64,000 bases of DNA from JAITWN01 sp034002745 (GCA_034002745.1 JAVEZY010000002.1:1-64000), one strand, 5' to 3'. Counted from the stretch's first letter, positions 31,341-40,776 are shown. Program-made: numbers and translations. Notes: generated by a model from the letters alone, not told the origin.

Positions 31341-32417
31341 ATGAAAAGACGCAGACTGCTTGCCGGCTTGGGCGCCGGCACCTTGCTGGCGGGGGCGGGC
31401 ATTCCGGTTGCCAGCGCCCAGAACAAGCGATTCAACTGGCGCCTGGTGACCACCTGGCCGCCGAACTTTCCCATCTTCCAGGAGACAGTGCGCCGCTTCG
31501 CCGACGAAGTACGGCGCATGAGCGGCGGCCGCCTCAATATTCAGGCATTCGCAGGCGGCGAACTGGTACCCCCGCTGCAGAGCTTCGATGCCGTTTCCCA
31601 GGGCGTGGTCGAAATGGGCCACGGCGCGGCTTACTATTGGGCGGGCAAGATCCCGGCGGCGCAGTTCTTCACCGCTGTCCCGTTCGGCATGAACGCCCAG
31701 GGCATGAATGCCTGGCTGTACAGCGGCGGCGGCCTCGACCTGTGGCGCGAAGTGTATGCCCCTTACAATCTGGTTCCGTTTCCCATGGGCAATACCGGCG
31801 TGCAGATGGCCGGCTGGTTCCGCAAGCCGATCGAGTCGCTGACGGACCTCAAGGGGCTGAAAATGCGCGTTCCCGGCCTAGGCGGCAAGGTGATGTCGCG
31901 GGTCGGCGTGAATCCCGTTCTGCTTGCCGGCGGCGAGATCTATACCGCGCTGGAGCGCGGCACGGTCGATGCGGCTGAATGGGTTGGCCCCTTCCATGAT
32001 CTGCGCCTCGGCCTGTACCGCGCCGCGCGTCACTACTACGGGCCGGGCTGGCAGGAGCCGGGAGCGGTGATGGAAATGATCGTGAACAAGCGCGCCTGGG
32101 AGTCACTGCCCGCGGACCTGCAACTCATCGTCGAAACGGTCGCCAAGGCAAGCAACCTGCTGATGCTGTCCGAGTTCGAGACGCGCAATCTGGAGGCGCT
32201 GGAAACCCTGCGCAGCAAACACCGGGTCGAGGTGCTGGAATTCCCGGACGACGTGCTGGTGGCGCTGCGCAAGCATACCCAGGATGCGCTGGACGAAGAT
32301 GCGGCCCGCGATCCGGTGTTCCGGAAAGTCCACGAACACTACACGGCCTTCATGCGCAACAATGACGCCTGGGCCCGGATATCAGAACAGGCTTTCGCCC
32401 GCGCACGCAGTTTATGA
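31341..32417 (+). CDS. TRAP transporter substrate-binding protein (DctP/TakP family)
   Basis: A 358-residue periplasmic binding protein. The N terminus MKRRRLLAGLGAGTLLAG with a following ASAQ site is a signal peptide of Tat-like character (RR pair, AxA cleavage near residue 26). The mature part shows the TRAP pattern RLVTTWPPNFPIF, LKMRVPGLGGKVMSRVG with the substrate-carboxylate arginine, and TVDAAEWVGPFHDLRLG, which resembles the 2-oxoacid or monocarboxylate subgroup. The ligand cannot be set from sequence. It faces its membrane partners convergently. Confidence 0.9.
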   Translation: MKRRRLLAGLGAGTLLAGAGIPVASAQNKRFNWRLVTTWPPNFPIFQETVRRFADEVRRMSGGRLNIQAFAGGELVPPLQSFDAVSQGVVEMGHGAAYYWAGKIPAAQFFTAVPFGMNAQGMNAWLYSGGGLDLWREVYAPYNLVPFPMGNTGVQMAGWFRKPIESLTDLKGLKMRVPGLGGKVMSRVGVNPVLLAGGEIYTALERGTVDAAEWVGPFHDLRLGLYRAARHYYGPGWQEPGAVMEMIVNKRAWESLPADLQLIVETVAKASNLLMLSEFETRNLEALETLRSKHRVEVLEFPDDVLVALRKHTQDALDEDAARDPVFRKVHEHYTAFMRNNDAWARISEQAFARARSL

Positions 32418-32421
32418 GGGG

Positions 32422-32524
32422 AAAGAGGACGTAAGAACGGCAAACCGCGCCTGAATGCGCATCATTCCCGGGAGCGCAGATAGGCGTGAACCCCGGCAGA
32501 TCGCTTCATTCCTGTTTCCTCTTT
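32422..32524. repeat. Purine/pyrimidine-armed element in a convergent gap (copy 1)
   Basis: AAAGAGGA (32422-32429) and TCCTCTTT (32517-32524) are inverted arms about 87 bases apart in the gap between convergent TRAP genes. The interior holds GCGCA followed by CCCGGGAGC. A similar element occupies the other long convergent gap (40777-40860). Confidence 0.45.
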
Positions 32525-32547
32525 GCTCCTCTCTCTTTTCTCCCCCC

Positions 32548-33873
32548 TCAAAATCCCTGCAGCCGGTTCATCAGCTCCGGCAGCCATAGCGCAACCTGCG
32601 GGAACACCATGATGATGCCCAGCGCCAGGAACTGCAGCCCGACGAAGGGCAGGGCGCCGCGATAAATCTGCTGGATGCGCAGCTCAGGCGGCGCCGATGC
32701 CTTCAGGTAGAAGAGGGAAAAGCCGAACGGCGGCGTCAGGAAGGAAGTCTGCAGGTTCACTGCGATCAGAACGGCGAACCATAGCGGATCGATCCCCATG
32801 AGCAGGGCGATCGGCGCCAGGATCGGCACAACGATGAAGCATATCTCCAGGAAATCCAGGAAGAAGCCGAGCACGAACACCAGCAGCATGCTGAGGGCGA
32901 GAAAACCCCAGACTCCGCCCGGCAACCCCGTCATGATCTGTTCGACCAGCATGTCGCCGCCCATGCCGCGGAACACCAGCCCGAACGCAGTGGCTCCGAT
33001 GAGGATCAGGAAGACCATGCTGGTGAGTCGCACGGTATGCTGCATCGCGTCCATCAATCCGCGCAACGTCAGACTCCGGCTGGCGACACCCAGCAGCAGC
33101 GCTCCCAGCGCGCCGATGGCGGCTGATTCCGTGGGCGAAGCGATACCGAAAAAAATGGAACCGAGCACGGCGATCACCAGCGCCAGCGGCAGGAACATGT
33201 CCCGCATGAGCCCAAATGCGGAGACCCCCTGTCCGGTGACGTCCTGATCGATGGCGGGCGCCCGCTCCGGCCGCAGCCAGGCGATCACCAGGATATAGAC
33301 CAGGTAAAGTCCGACCAGCAGCATTCCGGGCACCAGTGCCGCCATGAACAGCTCGCCGACCGCCACCCCGATGACATCGCCGAGCAGAATGAGGATGACG
33401 CTCGGCGGAATGATCTGCCCCAAGGTTCCCGAGGAAGCGACGACACCGGCGGCGAACGCCGGATCGTAGCGATGACGCAACAGGATCGGCATGGCGATCA
33501 CGCCCATGGCGACCACGGTCGCGCCGACCACTCCCGTCGAGGCGGCAAGCAGGGTGCCGATGAGCACGATGGACAGCGCCAGTCCGCCGCGGCGACGCCC
33601 GAACAGCATGCCGGCGCTCTCGATGAGGCGCGCGGCCATGCCGGTTTTTTCCAGCACCAGTCCCATGAACACGAAGAGGGGAACGGCGAGCAGAGTGAAG
33701 TTGGTCATGATGCCCCAGATTCGCATCGGGAGCAGATCGAAGAAGCCCCAGCCGAGGAACACGGCGCCGAATCCCAGCGCCACGGCACCGAGGGTGAAGG
33801 CGACCGGATAACCCAGCATGAGCAGGGCCATCAGGGCGGCGAACATCACCAGCGCCCAGTGTTCCATTTCCAT
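32548..33873 (-). CDS. dctM: TRAP transporter large membrane subunit (DctM family)
   Basis: A 441-residue polytopic protein with about 12 hydrophobic segments, the sodium-coupled translocation subunit of a TRAP transporter. Family motifs include VFMGLVLEKTGMAARLIESAG, GTLGQIIPPSVILILLGD (helical hairpin with IPPS) and the C-terminal QTSFLTPPFGFSLFYLK. It begins in a TGATG overlap with dctQ. The large subunit of the mannitol/chloroaromatic-type group shares the LDFLEICFIVVPI pattern. The substrate is not known. Confidence 0.92.
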   Translation of the reverse strand: MEMEHWALVMFAALMALLMLGYPVAFTLGAVALGFGAVFLGWGFFDLLPMRIWGIMTNFTLLAVPLFVFMGLVLEKTGMAARLIESAGMLFGRRRGGLALSIVLIGTLLAASTGVVGATVVAMGVIAMPILLRHRYDPAFAAGVVASSGTLGQIIPPSVILILLGDVIGVAVGELFMAALVPGMLLVGLYLVYILVIAWLRPERAPAIDQDVTGQGVSAFGLMRDMFLPLALVIAVLGSIFFGIASPTESAAIGALGALLLGVASRSLTLRGLMDAMQHTVRLTSMVFLILIGATAFGLVFRGMGGDMLVEQIMTGLPGGVWGFLALSMLLVFVLGFFLDFLEICFIVVPILAPIALLMGIDPLWFAVLIAVNLQTSFLTPPFGFSLFYLKASAPPELRIQQIYRGALPFVGLQFLALGIIMVFPQVALWLPELMNRLQGF

Positions 33874-34418
33874 CAGCGGGCGCTCCGTTCGGAGTCAGGC
33901 AGGCAAAGGATGCGCAGGCTGCGCGCGATCATGGCCAGACCCTGCAGCAGGAGCAGACCGAATCCCAGCGGAATCGCGGCCTTGAGCAGATACCTGTAGG
34001 GCAATCCGCCCGGGTCCGGCGAGCGCTCCCCGAAGCGGTAGCTCGCTTCGACAAAGGGCAGGCTGCCGCTGATCACCAGCAGGCAGAAAGGCACCAGAAA
34101 AAGGCAGGTCCCGAGCAGATCGACGAGCGCGCGAGCGCGCGGACCGACACGGGAACTGCGCAGGAACACATCGACGCGCACATGAGCGTCATGGCTCAGG
34201 GTATACGCGGCACCGAGCAGAAAAATCAGCGCGAACAGATGCCATTCCAGCTCCTGGAGCATGATCGAACCGCTCTGGAAGAGGTAGCGCATGGCCACGT
34301 CCCAGACGATGACCAGCACCAGGACGAGAACCAGCCAGGCGACCATGCGGCCCGTCCATTCCGCAATGGCGTCCAGCGCGCGGGCAAAACCATCCAGTTT
34401 GCGGAGCATAAGGTTCAC
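33873..34418 (-). CDS. dctQ: TRAP transporter small membrane subunit (DctQ family)
   Basis: A 181-residue membrane protein with four predicted helices and the DctQ pattern QELEWHLFALIFLLGAAYTL followed by HVRVDVF. It pairs with the overlapping DctM subunit. The gene ends 9 bases from mnmG, which lies upstream on the same strand, so it may be read through from the mnmG transcript. The binding protein gene is convergent rather than in the same operon. Confidence 0.92.
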   Translation of the reverse strand: MNLMLRKLDGFARALDAIAEWTGRMVAWLVLVLVLVIVWDVAMRYLFQSGSIMLQELEWHLFALIFLLGAAYTLSHDAHVRVDVFLRSSRVGPRARALVDLLGTCLFLVPFCLLVISGSLPFVEASYRFGERSPDPGGLPYRYLLKAAIPLGFGLLLLQGLAMIARSLRILCLPDSERSAR

Positions 34419-34427
34419 GTTGCGGGG

Positions 34428-36326
34428 TCAGGCACTGAGCCTGGGCGGATTCGACAGTGCGAGCTTCTTCAGGTGCAGCAGCAGCAGCGACACCGCCGCC
34501 GGGGTGACTCCCGGGATGCGTGCGGCCTGGCCTATGGTGCCCGGCCGGCTTTCGACCAGCTTCTGCCGAACTTCGTTGGACAATCCGCTGATCGCCGCGT
34601 AATCGAGATCTTCCGGCAGGCGTGCTTCCTCGTTCCGGCGCTGGCGGGCGATCTCGCCCTGCTGCCGTTCTATATACCCCGCATAACGCGCCTGAATTTC
34701 CACCTGGGCGACAACGCCTTCGTCGGCAATGCCGGGCGTGGCGCCGGGAATGTTCATCAACGCCCGATATGCGACGCCGGGCCGCCGTAGCAGATCCATC
34801 AGCGTCTGCTCTCGTGACAATGGCGCACCGAGCACCGCTTCCGCCACCCGCGCAGCCTCGGTTCCGGGCCGGACCCATACCGAACCGAGGCGCGCCTGCT
34901 CGCGCTCGATCATTTCACGACGCGCCTCGAACCGGGCGTAACGCTGGTCATCGACCAGACCCAGTTCGCGGCCGATGGGCGTCAGGCGCAGATCGGCATT
35001 GTCCTCACGCAACAGCAGCCGGTACTCGGCGCGACTGGTGAACATGCGGTACGGTTCGCTGGTGCCACGGGTCACCAGATCGTCGATGAGCACTCCTATA
35101 TATGCCTGATCCCGACGCGGATACCAGGGCTCGAGACCGAACACCTGGCGCGCGGCGTTCAGACCGGCGATCAGCCCCTGAGCGGCAGCTTCCTCGTAAC
35201 CGGTGGTGCCGTTGATCTGGCCGGCAAAGAAGAGTCCGGCGACGCTCCGCGTCTCCAGCGAGTGCCGCAAGCCGCGCGGATCAAAGAAGTCGTATTCGAT
35301 GGCATATCCGGGCCGGGTGATGTGGGCGCGCTCGAATCCCGGAATGGAACGCACCAGGGCGAGCTGAACATCGAAGGGGAGGCTGGTCGAAATGCCGTTG
35401 GGATAGACCTCGGTGGTATCCAATCCCTCGGGCTCCACGAATATCTGATGCGAAACCCGGTCGGCGAAGCGGACCACCTTATCCTCGATGGACGGACAGT
35501 ACCGGGGCCCCACGCCGACGATGGCGCCGCCATAGAGTGGAGACCGGTCGAGGCCGCCGCGGATGATGTCGTGCGTGCGCTCGCAGGTGGCGGTGATGTG
35601 GCAGGATACCTGGCGCGGATGGTCCGCTGGAGAACCCATGAACGAGAATACCGGCCGCGGCTCGTCGCCCGGCTGCTCGCGCAAACGCCCGTAGTCCAGG
35701 CTGCGTCCGTCGAGCCTGGGCGGCGTTCCGGTCTTGAGACGACCGACGCCGAACGGCAGCTCGCGCAGGCGTTCGGCCAGCCGCTCGGCCGGCGCTTCGC
35801 CGGCACGCCCGCCGGCATGCTGGGCCTGGCCAATATGAATGCGACCGGCAAGGAAGGTTCCGACCGTCAGGACGACACTGGGAGCGTGGAAGTGCAGCCC
35901 CATGCGGGTGACCACGCCGCGCACTCTGCCGCCTTCGATCAGCAGATCATCTACCGGCTGCTGGAACACGCACAGGCGGGGCTGATGCTCGACGGCATGG
36001 CGCACCGCCTGGCGATACAACACCCGGTCCGCCTGCGTACGCGTCGCGCGCACCGCGGGGCCCTTGCTGGCGTTGAGCACGCGGAAATGGATTCCGGCCT
36101 GGTCGCTTGCCCGGGCCATCAGGCCGCCCAGCGCATCGATCTCGCGCACCAGATGTCCCTTGCCGATGCCGCCGATCGCGGGATTGCAGCTCATCTGGCC
36201 GAGTGTGTCGATGCTGTGGGTCAGCAGCAGGGTGCTGGCGCCAGCGCGCGCGGCGGCAAGCGCCGCTTCGACGCCGGCATGACCGCCACCGACCACGATG
36301 ACGTCGAATCTATCGCCGTACTCCAT
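34428..36326 (-). CDS. mnmG: tRNA uridine-34 5-carboxymethylaminomethyl modification enzyme MnmG (GidA)
   Basis: A 632-residue FAD enzyme that, with MnmE, modifies the wobble uridine of several tRNAs. The FAD-binding VVGGGHAGVEAALAAAR is at residues 11-27, followed by TLGQMSCNPAIGGIGKGHL containing the first catalytic cysteine; the middle holds AGLFFAGQINGTTGYEEAA with the PF-style GidA signature and the C terminus has PGVTPAAVSLLLLHLKK. Length is normal. It lies far from both mnmE and rsmG, unlike most relatives. Confidence 0.97.
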   Translation of the reverse strand: MEYGDRFDVIVVGGGHAGVEAALAAARAGASTLLLTHSIDTLGQMSCNPAIGGIGKGHLVREIDALGGLMARASDQAGIHFRVLNASKGPAVRATRTQADRVLYRQAVRHAVEHQPRLCVFQQPVDDLLIEGGRVRGVVTRMGLHFHAPSVVLTVGTFLAGRIHIGQAQHAGGRAGEAPAERLAERLRELPFGVGRLKTGTPPRLDGRSLDYGRLREQPGDEPRPVFSFMGSPADHPRQVSCHITATCERTHDIIRGGLDRSPLYGGAIVGVGPRYCPSIEDKVVRFADRVSHQIFVEPEGLDTTEVYPNGISTSLPFDVQLALVRSIPGFERAHITRPGYAIEYDFFDPRGLRHSLETRSVAGLFFAGQINGTTGYEEAAAQGLIAGLNAARQVFGLEPWYPRRDQAYIGVLIDDLVTRGTSEPYRMFTSRAEYRLLLREDNADLRLTPIGRELGLVDDQRYARFEARREMIEREQARLGSVWVRPGTEAARVAEAVLGAPLSREQTLMDLLRRPGVAYRALMNIPGATPGIADEGVVAQVEIQARYAGYIERQQGEIARQRRNEEARLPEDLDYAAISGLSNEVRQKLVESRPGTIGQAARIPGVTPAAVSLLLLHLKKLALSNPPRLSA

Positions 36327-36395
36327 CTCGGATAAAGTCGGGCCGCGCGCGGCCGTTATAGAAAAAGGATGATGTGTCGCTCGGAGAATGTGCGC

Positions 36396-36422
36396 ATCAT
36401 ACCAAAATCAATGAGTTGTAAA
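36396..36422 (-). promoter_or_regulatory. Possible promoter of mnmG
   Basis: On the minus strand TTTACA (36417-36422), a 15-base spacer and TATGAT (36396-36401, preceded by TGG as extended -10) lie about 70 bases upstream of mnmG. The spacer is short but the extended -10 compensates. It shares the 101-base divergent gap with the MoxR gene. Confidence 0.4.
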
Positions 36423-36427
36423 TAGAG

Positions 36428-37375
36428 ATGCCCCATCCGACGACTGCTTCCGCACCGGCGCCCTGTAACGAAACCCTCGCCGGGCTGGTTTCCGGCATTG
36501 CCGCTGTCGTCCTGGGCAAGGACGACGTCATACGTCTGGCGCTCGCCTGCGTCCTCGCCCGCGGCCATCTGCTGATCGAGGATCAGCCCGGCATGGGCAA
36601 GACGACGCTGGCGCACGCGCTGGCACGGGCGCTGGGACTGGAATTCCAGCGCATTCAGTTCACCAGCGACCTGCTGCCATCCGACATCATCGGCGTCTCG
36701 ATCTATGAACCCGGCGAAGCCCGCTTCCGCTTTCATCGCGGACCGGTATTCTCGCAACTGGTGCTTGCCGACGAGATCAACCGCGCCACGCCCAAAGCCC
36801 AGAGCGCGCTGCTCGAGGCCATGGAGGAACGGCAGGTGACGGTGGAAGGCGAAACCCATCGCCTGCCCGAACCCTTCTTCGTCATCGCTACCCAGAATCC
36901 GGCCCGCCAGACCGGCACCTTCGAACTGCCGGAGTCTCAGCTGGACCGCTTCCTGGTACGGGTCCGGATGGGCTATCCCGGCCACGAGGCCGAGCGCGCC
37001 CTGCTGATCGGAACAGACCGGCGCGAGCTGCTGGAACGCATGAGGCCGTTCGTCGGTCCGCGCGAGATCATCGCCCTGCAGCGGCAGGTCGTCGCGGTGC
37101 ATGCCTCGGACGCGCTCATCGATTATGTGCAGGCACTGCTTCGTTTCAGTCGCGAGGACACCGCATTCCGCCAGGGGCTGTCCCCACGGGCCGGACGGGG
37201 ATTGCTGCGTTGCGCCCAGGCATGGGCACTGATCGACGGACGGAATCATGTCCTGCCCGAGGATGTGCAGGCGGTCCTGCCGGCGGTGGCGGAACATCGC
37301 CTGCTGGCCGAAGATGAACACGGACGCAATGGAGAGGCGGCGCTCGCCCGGTTGCTGGCCGTCTCCATTCCCTGA
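36428..37375 (+). CDS. MoxR-family AAA+ ATPase
   Basis: A 315-residue AAA+ chaperone-like ATPase. Walker A is DQPGMGKTTLAHALARAL near residue 54; the MoxR pattern QFTSDLLPSDIIGVSIYEP and Walker B VLADEINRATPKAQSALLEAMEE follow, then sensor 1 (VIATQNP) and the C-terminal lid (LSPRAGRGLL). It leads a group with DUF58 and transglutaminase genes; in other bacteria this trio is linked to envelope and stress functions, but the client is unknown. Confidence 0.9.
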   Translation: MPHPTTASAPAPCNETLAGLVSGIAAVVLGKDDVIRLALACVLARGHLLIEDQPGMGKTTLAHALARALGLEFQRIQFTSDLLPSDIIGVSIYEPGEARFRFHRGPVFSQLVLADEINRATPKAQSALLEAMEERQVTVEGETHRLPEPFFVIATQNPARQTGTFELPESQLDRFLVRVRMGYPGHEAERALLIGTDRRELLERMRPFVGPREIIALQRQVVAVHASDALIDYVQALLRFSREDTAFRQGLSPRAGRGLLRCAQAWALIDGRNHVLPEDVQAVLPAVAEHRLLAEDEHGRNGEAALARLLAVSIP

Positions 37376-37384
37376 GCGGCCGCG

Positions 37385-38329
37385 ATGCCGTTCTCTCTCG
37401 TCACCCTGCCACATCGACTGCAGCGCTGGCTCAATATCGATCGCCGCGGAGATCGCGCTCGCCTCGATGAGGCCGTGACGCTCGGATACAAGCGCATATT
37501 CATTCTCCCCACCCCACAGGGACTGCTCTTCGGCGCCATGACCGTGGTCATGCTGATTGGCGCCGCTAACTACAACAACAATCTGGCGTTTCTGCTGACG
37601 TTCCTGCTCATCGCTACCGGTCTGGTGGGCCTGGTCCGGACCTATCAGAATATCGCCGGCATTACCTTGCGTCCGGCCCGATGTCCGCCGGTGTTTTGCG
37701 GCGAAACAGCCAGATTCGATATCGCTGTCGATGCCGGAACGCAGCCTCGCCGCGCCGTGGGCCTGCGCCGGGGAACGGCCGCCTCCGCCTGGTTCGACAG
37801 TACCGCCCGGACGATCACCGTCGAAGCACCCGCCGAAAATCGCGGCACGCTCGAACTCGGGCGCTTGCTGGTGCACACCAGCTATCCGCTGGGCCTGTTC
37901 CGCGCCAAGGCCTATCTGCACTATCACTGCGCCATCATCGTCTATCCCCGTCCCGCGCCGGCGCGGGATCCCCGCCGCGACAACCGCCATGACCAGGATC
38001 CCGGCGCGAACGATTTCATCGGCCACCGCGCCTGGGCGGCGGGTGATCCGCCCAGACATGTCGATTGGAAGGCGGCTGCGCGCTCGGGCGTGATGCTCAA
38101 CAAGCAGTTCGGTGGCGATGATCGGGCCGAGCGCTGGCTCGATTGGGACGAGCATCGCGGCTTCTCCACCGAGGAACGCCTGTCGCGGCTGTGCCGCGAG
38201 GTGCTGGAAGCCGAGGCGGCAGGCTTGCGCTACGCGCTGCGTCTGCCGGGCACGAGCATCGGTCCCGGAACCGGAGGCGCGCAGCGCAATCGCTGCCTGC
38301 GCGCACTGGCGCTGTTCGGCGCCGCCTGA
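37385..38329 (+). CDS. DUF58 membrane-anchored protein
   Basis: A 314-residue protein with two N-terminal transmembrane helices (about residues 45-85) and the DUF58 signature FIGHRAWAAGDPPRHVDWKAAARSG near residue 220 (given in part elsewhere as GDPPRHVDWKA). DUF58 proteins have a von Willebrand-A-like fold and co-occur with MoxR ATPases and TgpA-type transglutaminases. It begins 9 bases after moxR and its stop overlaps the next start (TGATG). Confidence 0.85.
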   Translation: MPFSLVTLPHRLQRWLNIDRRGDRARLDEAVTLGYKRIFILPTPQGLLFGAMTVVMLIGAANYNNNLAFLLTFLLIATGLVGLVRTYQNIAGITLRPARCPPVFCGETARFDIAVDAGTQPRRAVGLRRGTAASAWFDSTARTITVEAPAENRGTLELGRLLVHTSYPLGLFRAKAYLHYHCAIIVYPRPAPARDPRRDNRHDQDPGANDFIGHRAWAAGDPPRHVDWKAAARSGVMLNKQFGGDDRAERWLDWDEHRGFSTEERLSRLCREVLEAEAAGLRYALRLPGTSIGPGTGGAQRNRCLRALALFGAA

Positions 38330-40308
38330 TGAACGCCAAGGTGGACCACCGCGAACATCCTCCGTTGACGAAGCGCGGACTCGCGCTGCTGCTGCTCGCC
38401 CTCGGCGCGGCCGCCGCGCCGCACGCCACCCATCTGCCATGGCCGATCATCCTGCTCGCGCTCGCCTGCGGTGCCTGGCGCTGGAAAGCGGCAACCGCCG
38501 GCTGGCCGTTTCCCGGCGGTCTGTTGCGAGCGGTACTCGCTGTCTGCGGCTGCGCCGCGGTGGCATGGAGTTGGGGCACGGTCTTCGGACGCGATCCGGG
38601 GACCGCTCTGCTGGTGACCATGCTCGCCCTGAAGCTGCTGGAGGTGCGCACTTATCGCGATGCGATGCTGATTCTGTTCCTCGGCTGCTTTCTCGTCGTG
38701 GTCATGGCGTTTCATTCCCAGGAGATTCCGGCCGCGCTCGCACTGATCGCCGCGCTGGTGCTGGCTGTCTGCGCCATGATCGAGCTCAATGCCCGCGATC
38801 ACGCACCGATCGGACACCCGCCGCTGCGACGCGCCATCAGCATGCTTGCCTGGGCGACGCCGGCGATGATGATCATGTTCATGCTGTTTCCACGCTTGCC
38901 GACGCCCTTGTGGGGATTGCCTTCCGATGCCTACGGCGGGGCAACCGGACTCGCCGAAACGATGTCGCCCGGCGGGATCAGTCATCTCGCCGGATCGGAT
39001 GCCGTGGCCTTTCGTGTTCAGTTCGACGGCCGCATACCAAGCGCTGAAATGCTCTACTGGCGTGGCCCAGTGCTGTGGCATACCGATGGGCGAACCTGGT
39101 CGGCTGCATCCGATCAGCGGGCCCCGGTGACTCGTGCGACCCCCGACTTCGAACCGCGCGGCGCAGCCATGAGTTATCGCGTGACGCTGGAGCCAAGCCG
39201 GCAGCGCTGGCTGTTCGCGCTCGATCTGCCATACACCGCGCCACCGGGCGCCGCTTTCACGGAAGACGCCATGCTGCTCTCCGAGCAGCCCATCAGAGAG
39301 CAGCATCACTATCGAGTGACGTCCTTCGCTTCCTATCGCACCGGCCAGCTGAGCGCTGCAGAACGCAGCCGCGCCCTGCAGCTTCCGCGGACCAATCCAC
39401 GGACGGTGGCGCTGGGACGAAGCTGGGGAGAGACGGCTGCGAGACCCGAGGACGTGCTGCGTCGGGCGCTTGCACACTTTCGCGGCGAACCCTTCCACTA
39501 CACGCTGTCACCGCCGCTGCTTCAGAGCAGTGATCCAGTCGACGAATTCCTGTTCCGCAGCAGGCGCGGTTTCTGCGAGCACTATGCCGCCGCGTTCACG
39601 GTGTTGATGCGCGCCGCCGGCATACCCGCCCGCGTCGTGACCGGATACCAGGGCGGAGAAATCAATTCGGTGGGCGACTATCTGGTGGTGCGGCAGCGCG
39701 ACGCCCATGCCTGGGCCGAGGTATGGCTGCCGGAAGAGGGTTGGACGCGCGTCGATCCGACCGCCGCGGTGGCTCCCGAGCGCATCGAGCGGGGCAGTGC
39801 GGAGCTGCGCGAACGCGGTCCGTTCGGCATGCGCAGCGCCTTGCGCGCAGGAGCGCTGGGCGAGCTGGTGCACAGGGCGCAGCAGAGCTGGGATGCGCTC
39901 AGCGTGCGCTGGAATTCCTGGTTCCTGGCTTATGGACCCGAGCTGCAGCGCGCTGTACTCGGACGCTTCGGACTGCGCACATGGCTCGCCATGGTATCGG
40001 CGATGGTCGGCATGACGCTGTTGATTCTGATGCTTGTCCTCATCGTACGCCGGCGATCGACCGCGATGATGGATCCGGTGCAGGTCGCCTACAGACGCTT
40101 TCGACGCAAGCTCGCGCGTCGCGGTGTGGACGCCGCGCCGGCCGAAGGACCGATGGTGTTTGCCGAGCGAGCCAGGTTGCTGCGCCCGGAACTCGCCGGT
40201 GACATCGAGCTGGTGACCCAGCTTTACGTTACCATGAGATACGGTAATCAACGTAACGCCGCCGACGTGGCGCGCCTGCGGCGCGCGGTGGCAAGATTCA
40301 GGCCCTGA
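38329..40308 (+). CDS. TgpA-like membrane transglutaminase
   Basis: A 659-residue protein with about six N-terminal transmembrane helices (residues 15-190), a periplasmic transglutaminase-core domain and a final helix near residue 560. The catalytic triad is visible: cysteine in RRGFCEHYAAAFT, histidine in RDAHAWAEVW and aspartate in RVDPTAA. In Pseudomonas the homologous TgpA is essential. I chose the start at 38329, which overlaps the DUF58 stop; the frame is open further upstream inside the DUF58 gene. Confidence 0.9.
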   Translation: MNAKVDHREHPPLTKRGLALLLLALGAAAAPHATHLPWPIILLALACGAWRWKAATAGWPFPGGLLRAVLAVCGCAAVAWSWGTVFGRDPGTALLVTMLALKLLEVRTYRDAMLILFLGCFLVVVMAFHSQEIPAALALIAALVLAVCAMIELNARDHAPIGHPPLRRAISMLAWATPAMMIMFMLFPRLPTPLWGLPSDAYGGATGLAETMSPGGISHLAGSDAVAFRVQFDGRIPSAEMLYWRGPVLWHTDGRTWSAASDQRAPVTRATPDFEPRGAAMSYRVTLEPSRQRWLFALDLPYTAPPGAAFTEDAMLLSEQPIREQHHYRVTSFASYRTGQLSAAERSRALQLPRTNPRTVALGRSWGETAARPEDVLRRALAHFRGEPFHYTLSPPLLQSSDPVDEFLFRSRRGFCEHYAAAFTVLMRAAGIPARVVTGYQGGEINSVGDYLVVRQRDAHAWAEVWLPEEGWTRVDPTAAVAPERIERGSAELRERGPFGMRSALRAGALGELVHRAQQSWDALSVRWNSWFLAYGPELQRAVLGRFGLRTWLAMVSAMVGMTLLILMLVLIVRRRSTAMMDPVQVAYRRFRRKLARRGVDAAPAEGPMVFAERARLLRPELAGDIELVTQLYVTMRYGNQRNAADVARLRRAVARFRP

Positions 40309-40312
40309 TCCC

Positions 40313-40768
40313 ATGCACAAGCACGAACTCATTCCCCGACTCGAACGCACCGCCATCTTCGACGATTTCAGGCGAGAGGACTTCGAGGCACTGATAGCCT
40401 ATCTCACCGTCCACCGGGTAGACGCGGGAACGCTGATCTTCCGCGAAGGCGAGAAGGGGACGAGGATGTGTCTGGTCCTCGAGGGTCGTCTGGAAGTGTT
40501 CAAGGACGATGACAGCGGCGTACGCAAGAAGATCACGGATGTTGGCGCCGGCAAGCTGATCGGAGAAATGTCCCTGATCGATGGCATGCCCTATTCGGCT
40601 ACCGTAGTGGCGTCGGCGGTCTCCACTCTGGTCATGCTGTCGCGCGACAACCTGCAACGGATCTGCGAGGAACGTCCGCGGGTCGGCAACCGCCTGCTGT
40701 GGAAGATCGGCAATCTGCTCAGCCTCAGATTGAGACAGACGACGGGGAGACTGATCGACAGGATGTAG
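40313..40768 (+). CDS. Stand-alone cyclic-nucleotide-binding-fold protein
   Basis: A 151-residue protein consisting of one CAP-type cNMP-binding domain with no DNA-binding part. The beta-roll (AGTLIFREGEKGTRMCLVLEGRLEVF) and the phosphate-binding cassette (IGEMSLIDGMPYSATV) are present, but the arginine that holds the cyclic phosphate is replaced by Y94, while E85 is kept. It may therefore not bind cAMP in the standard way. It starts four bases after the transglutaminase gene and may be part of that operon. Confidence 0.8.
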   Translation: MHKHELIPRLERTAIFDDFRREDFEALIAYLTVHRVDAGTLIFREGEKGTRMCLVLEGRLEVFKDDDSGVRKKITDVGAGKLIGEMSLIDGMPYSATVVASAVSTLVMLSRDNLQRICEERPRVGNRLLWKIGNLLSLRLRQTTGRLIDRM

Positions 40769-40776
40769 GCGGAAGG

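Noticed and set aside
36356..38440. A 694-codon open frame opposite the MoxR and DUF58 genes
   Set aside because: It covers both real genes and the gap between them without any motif or start signal.
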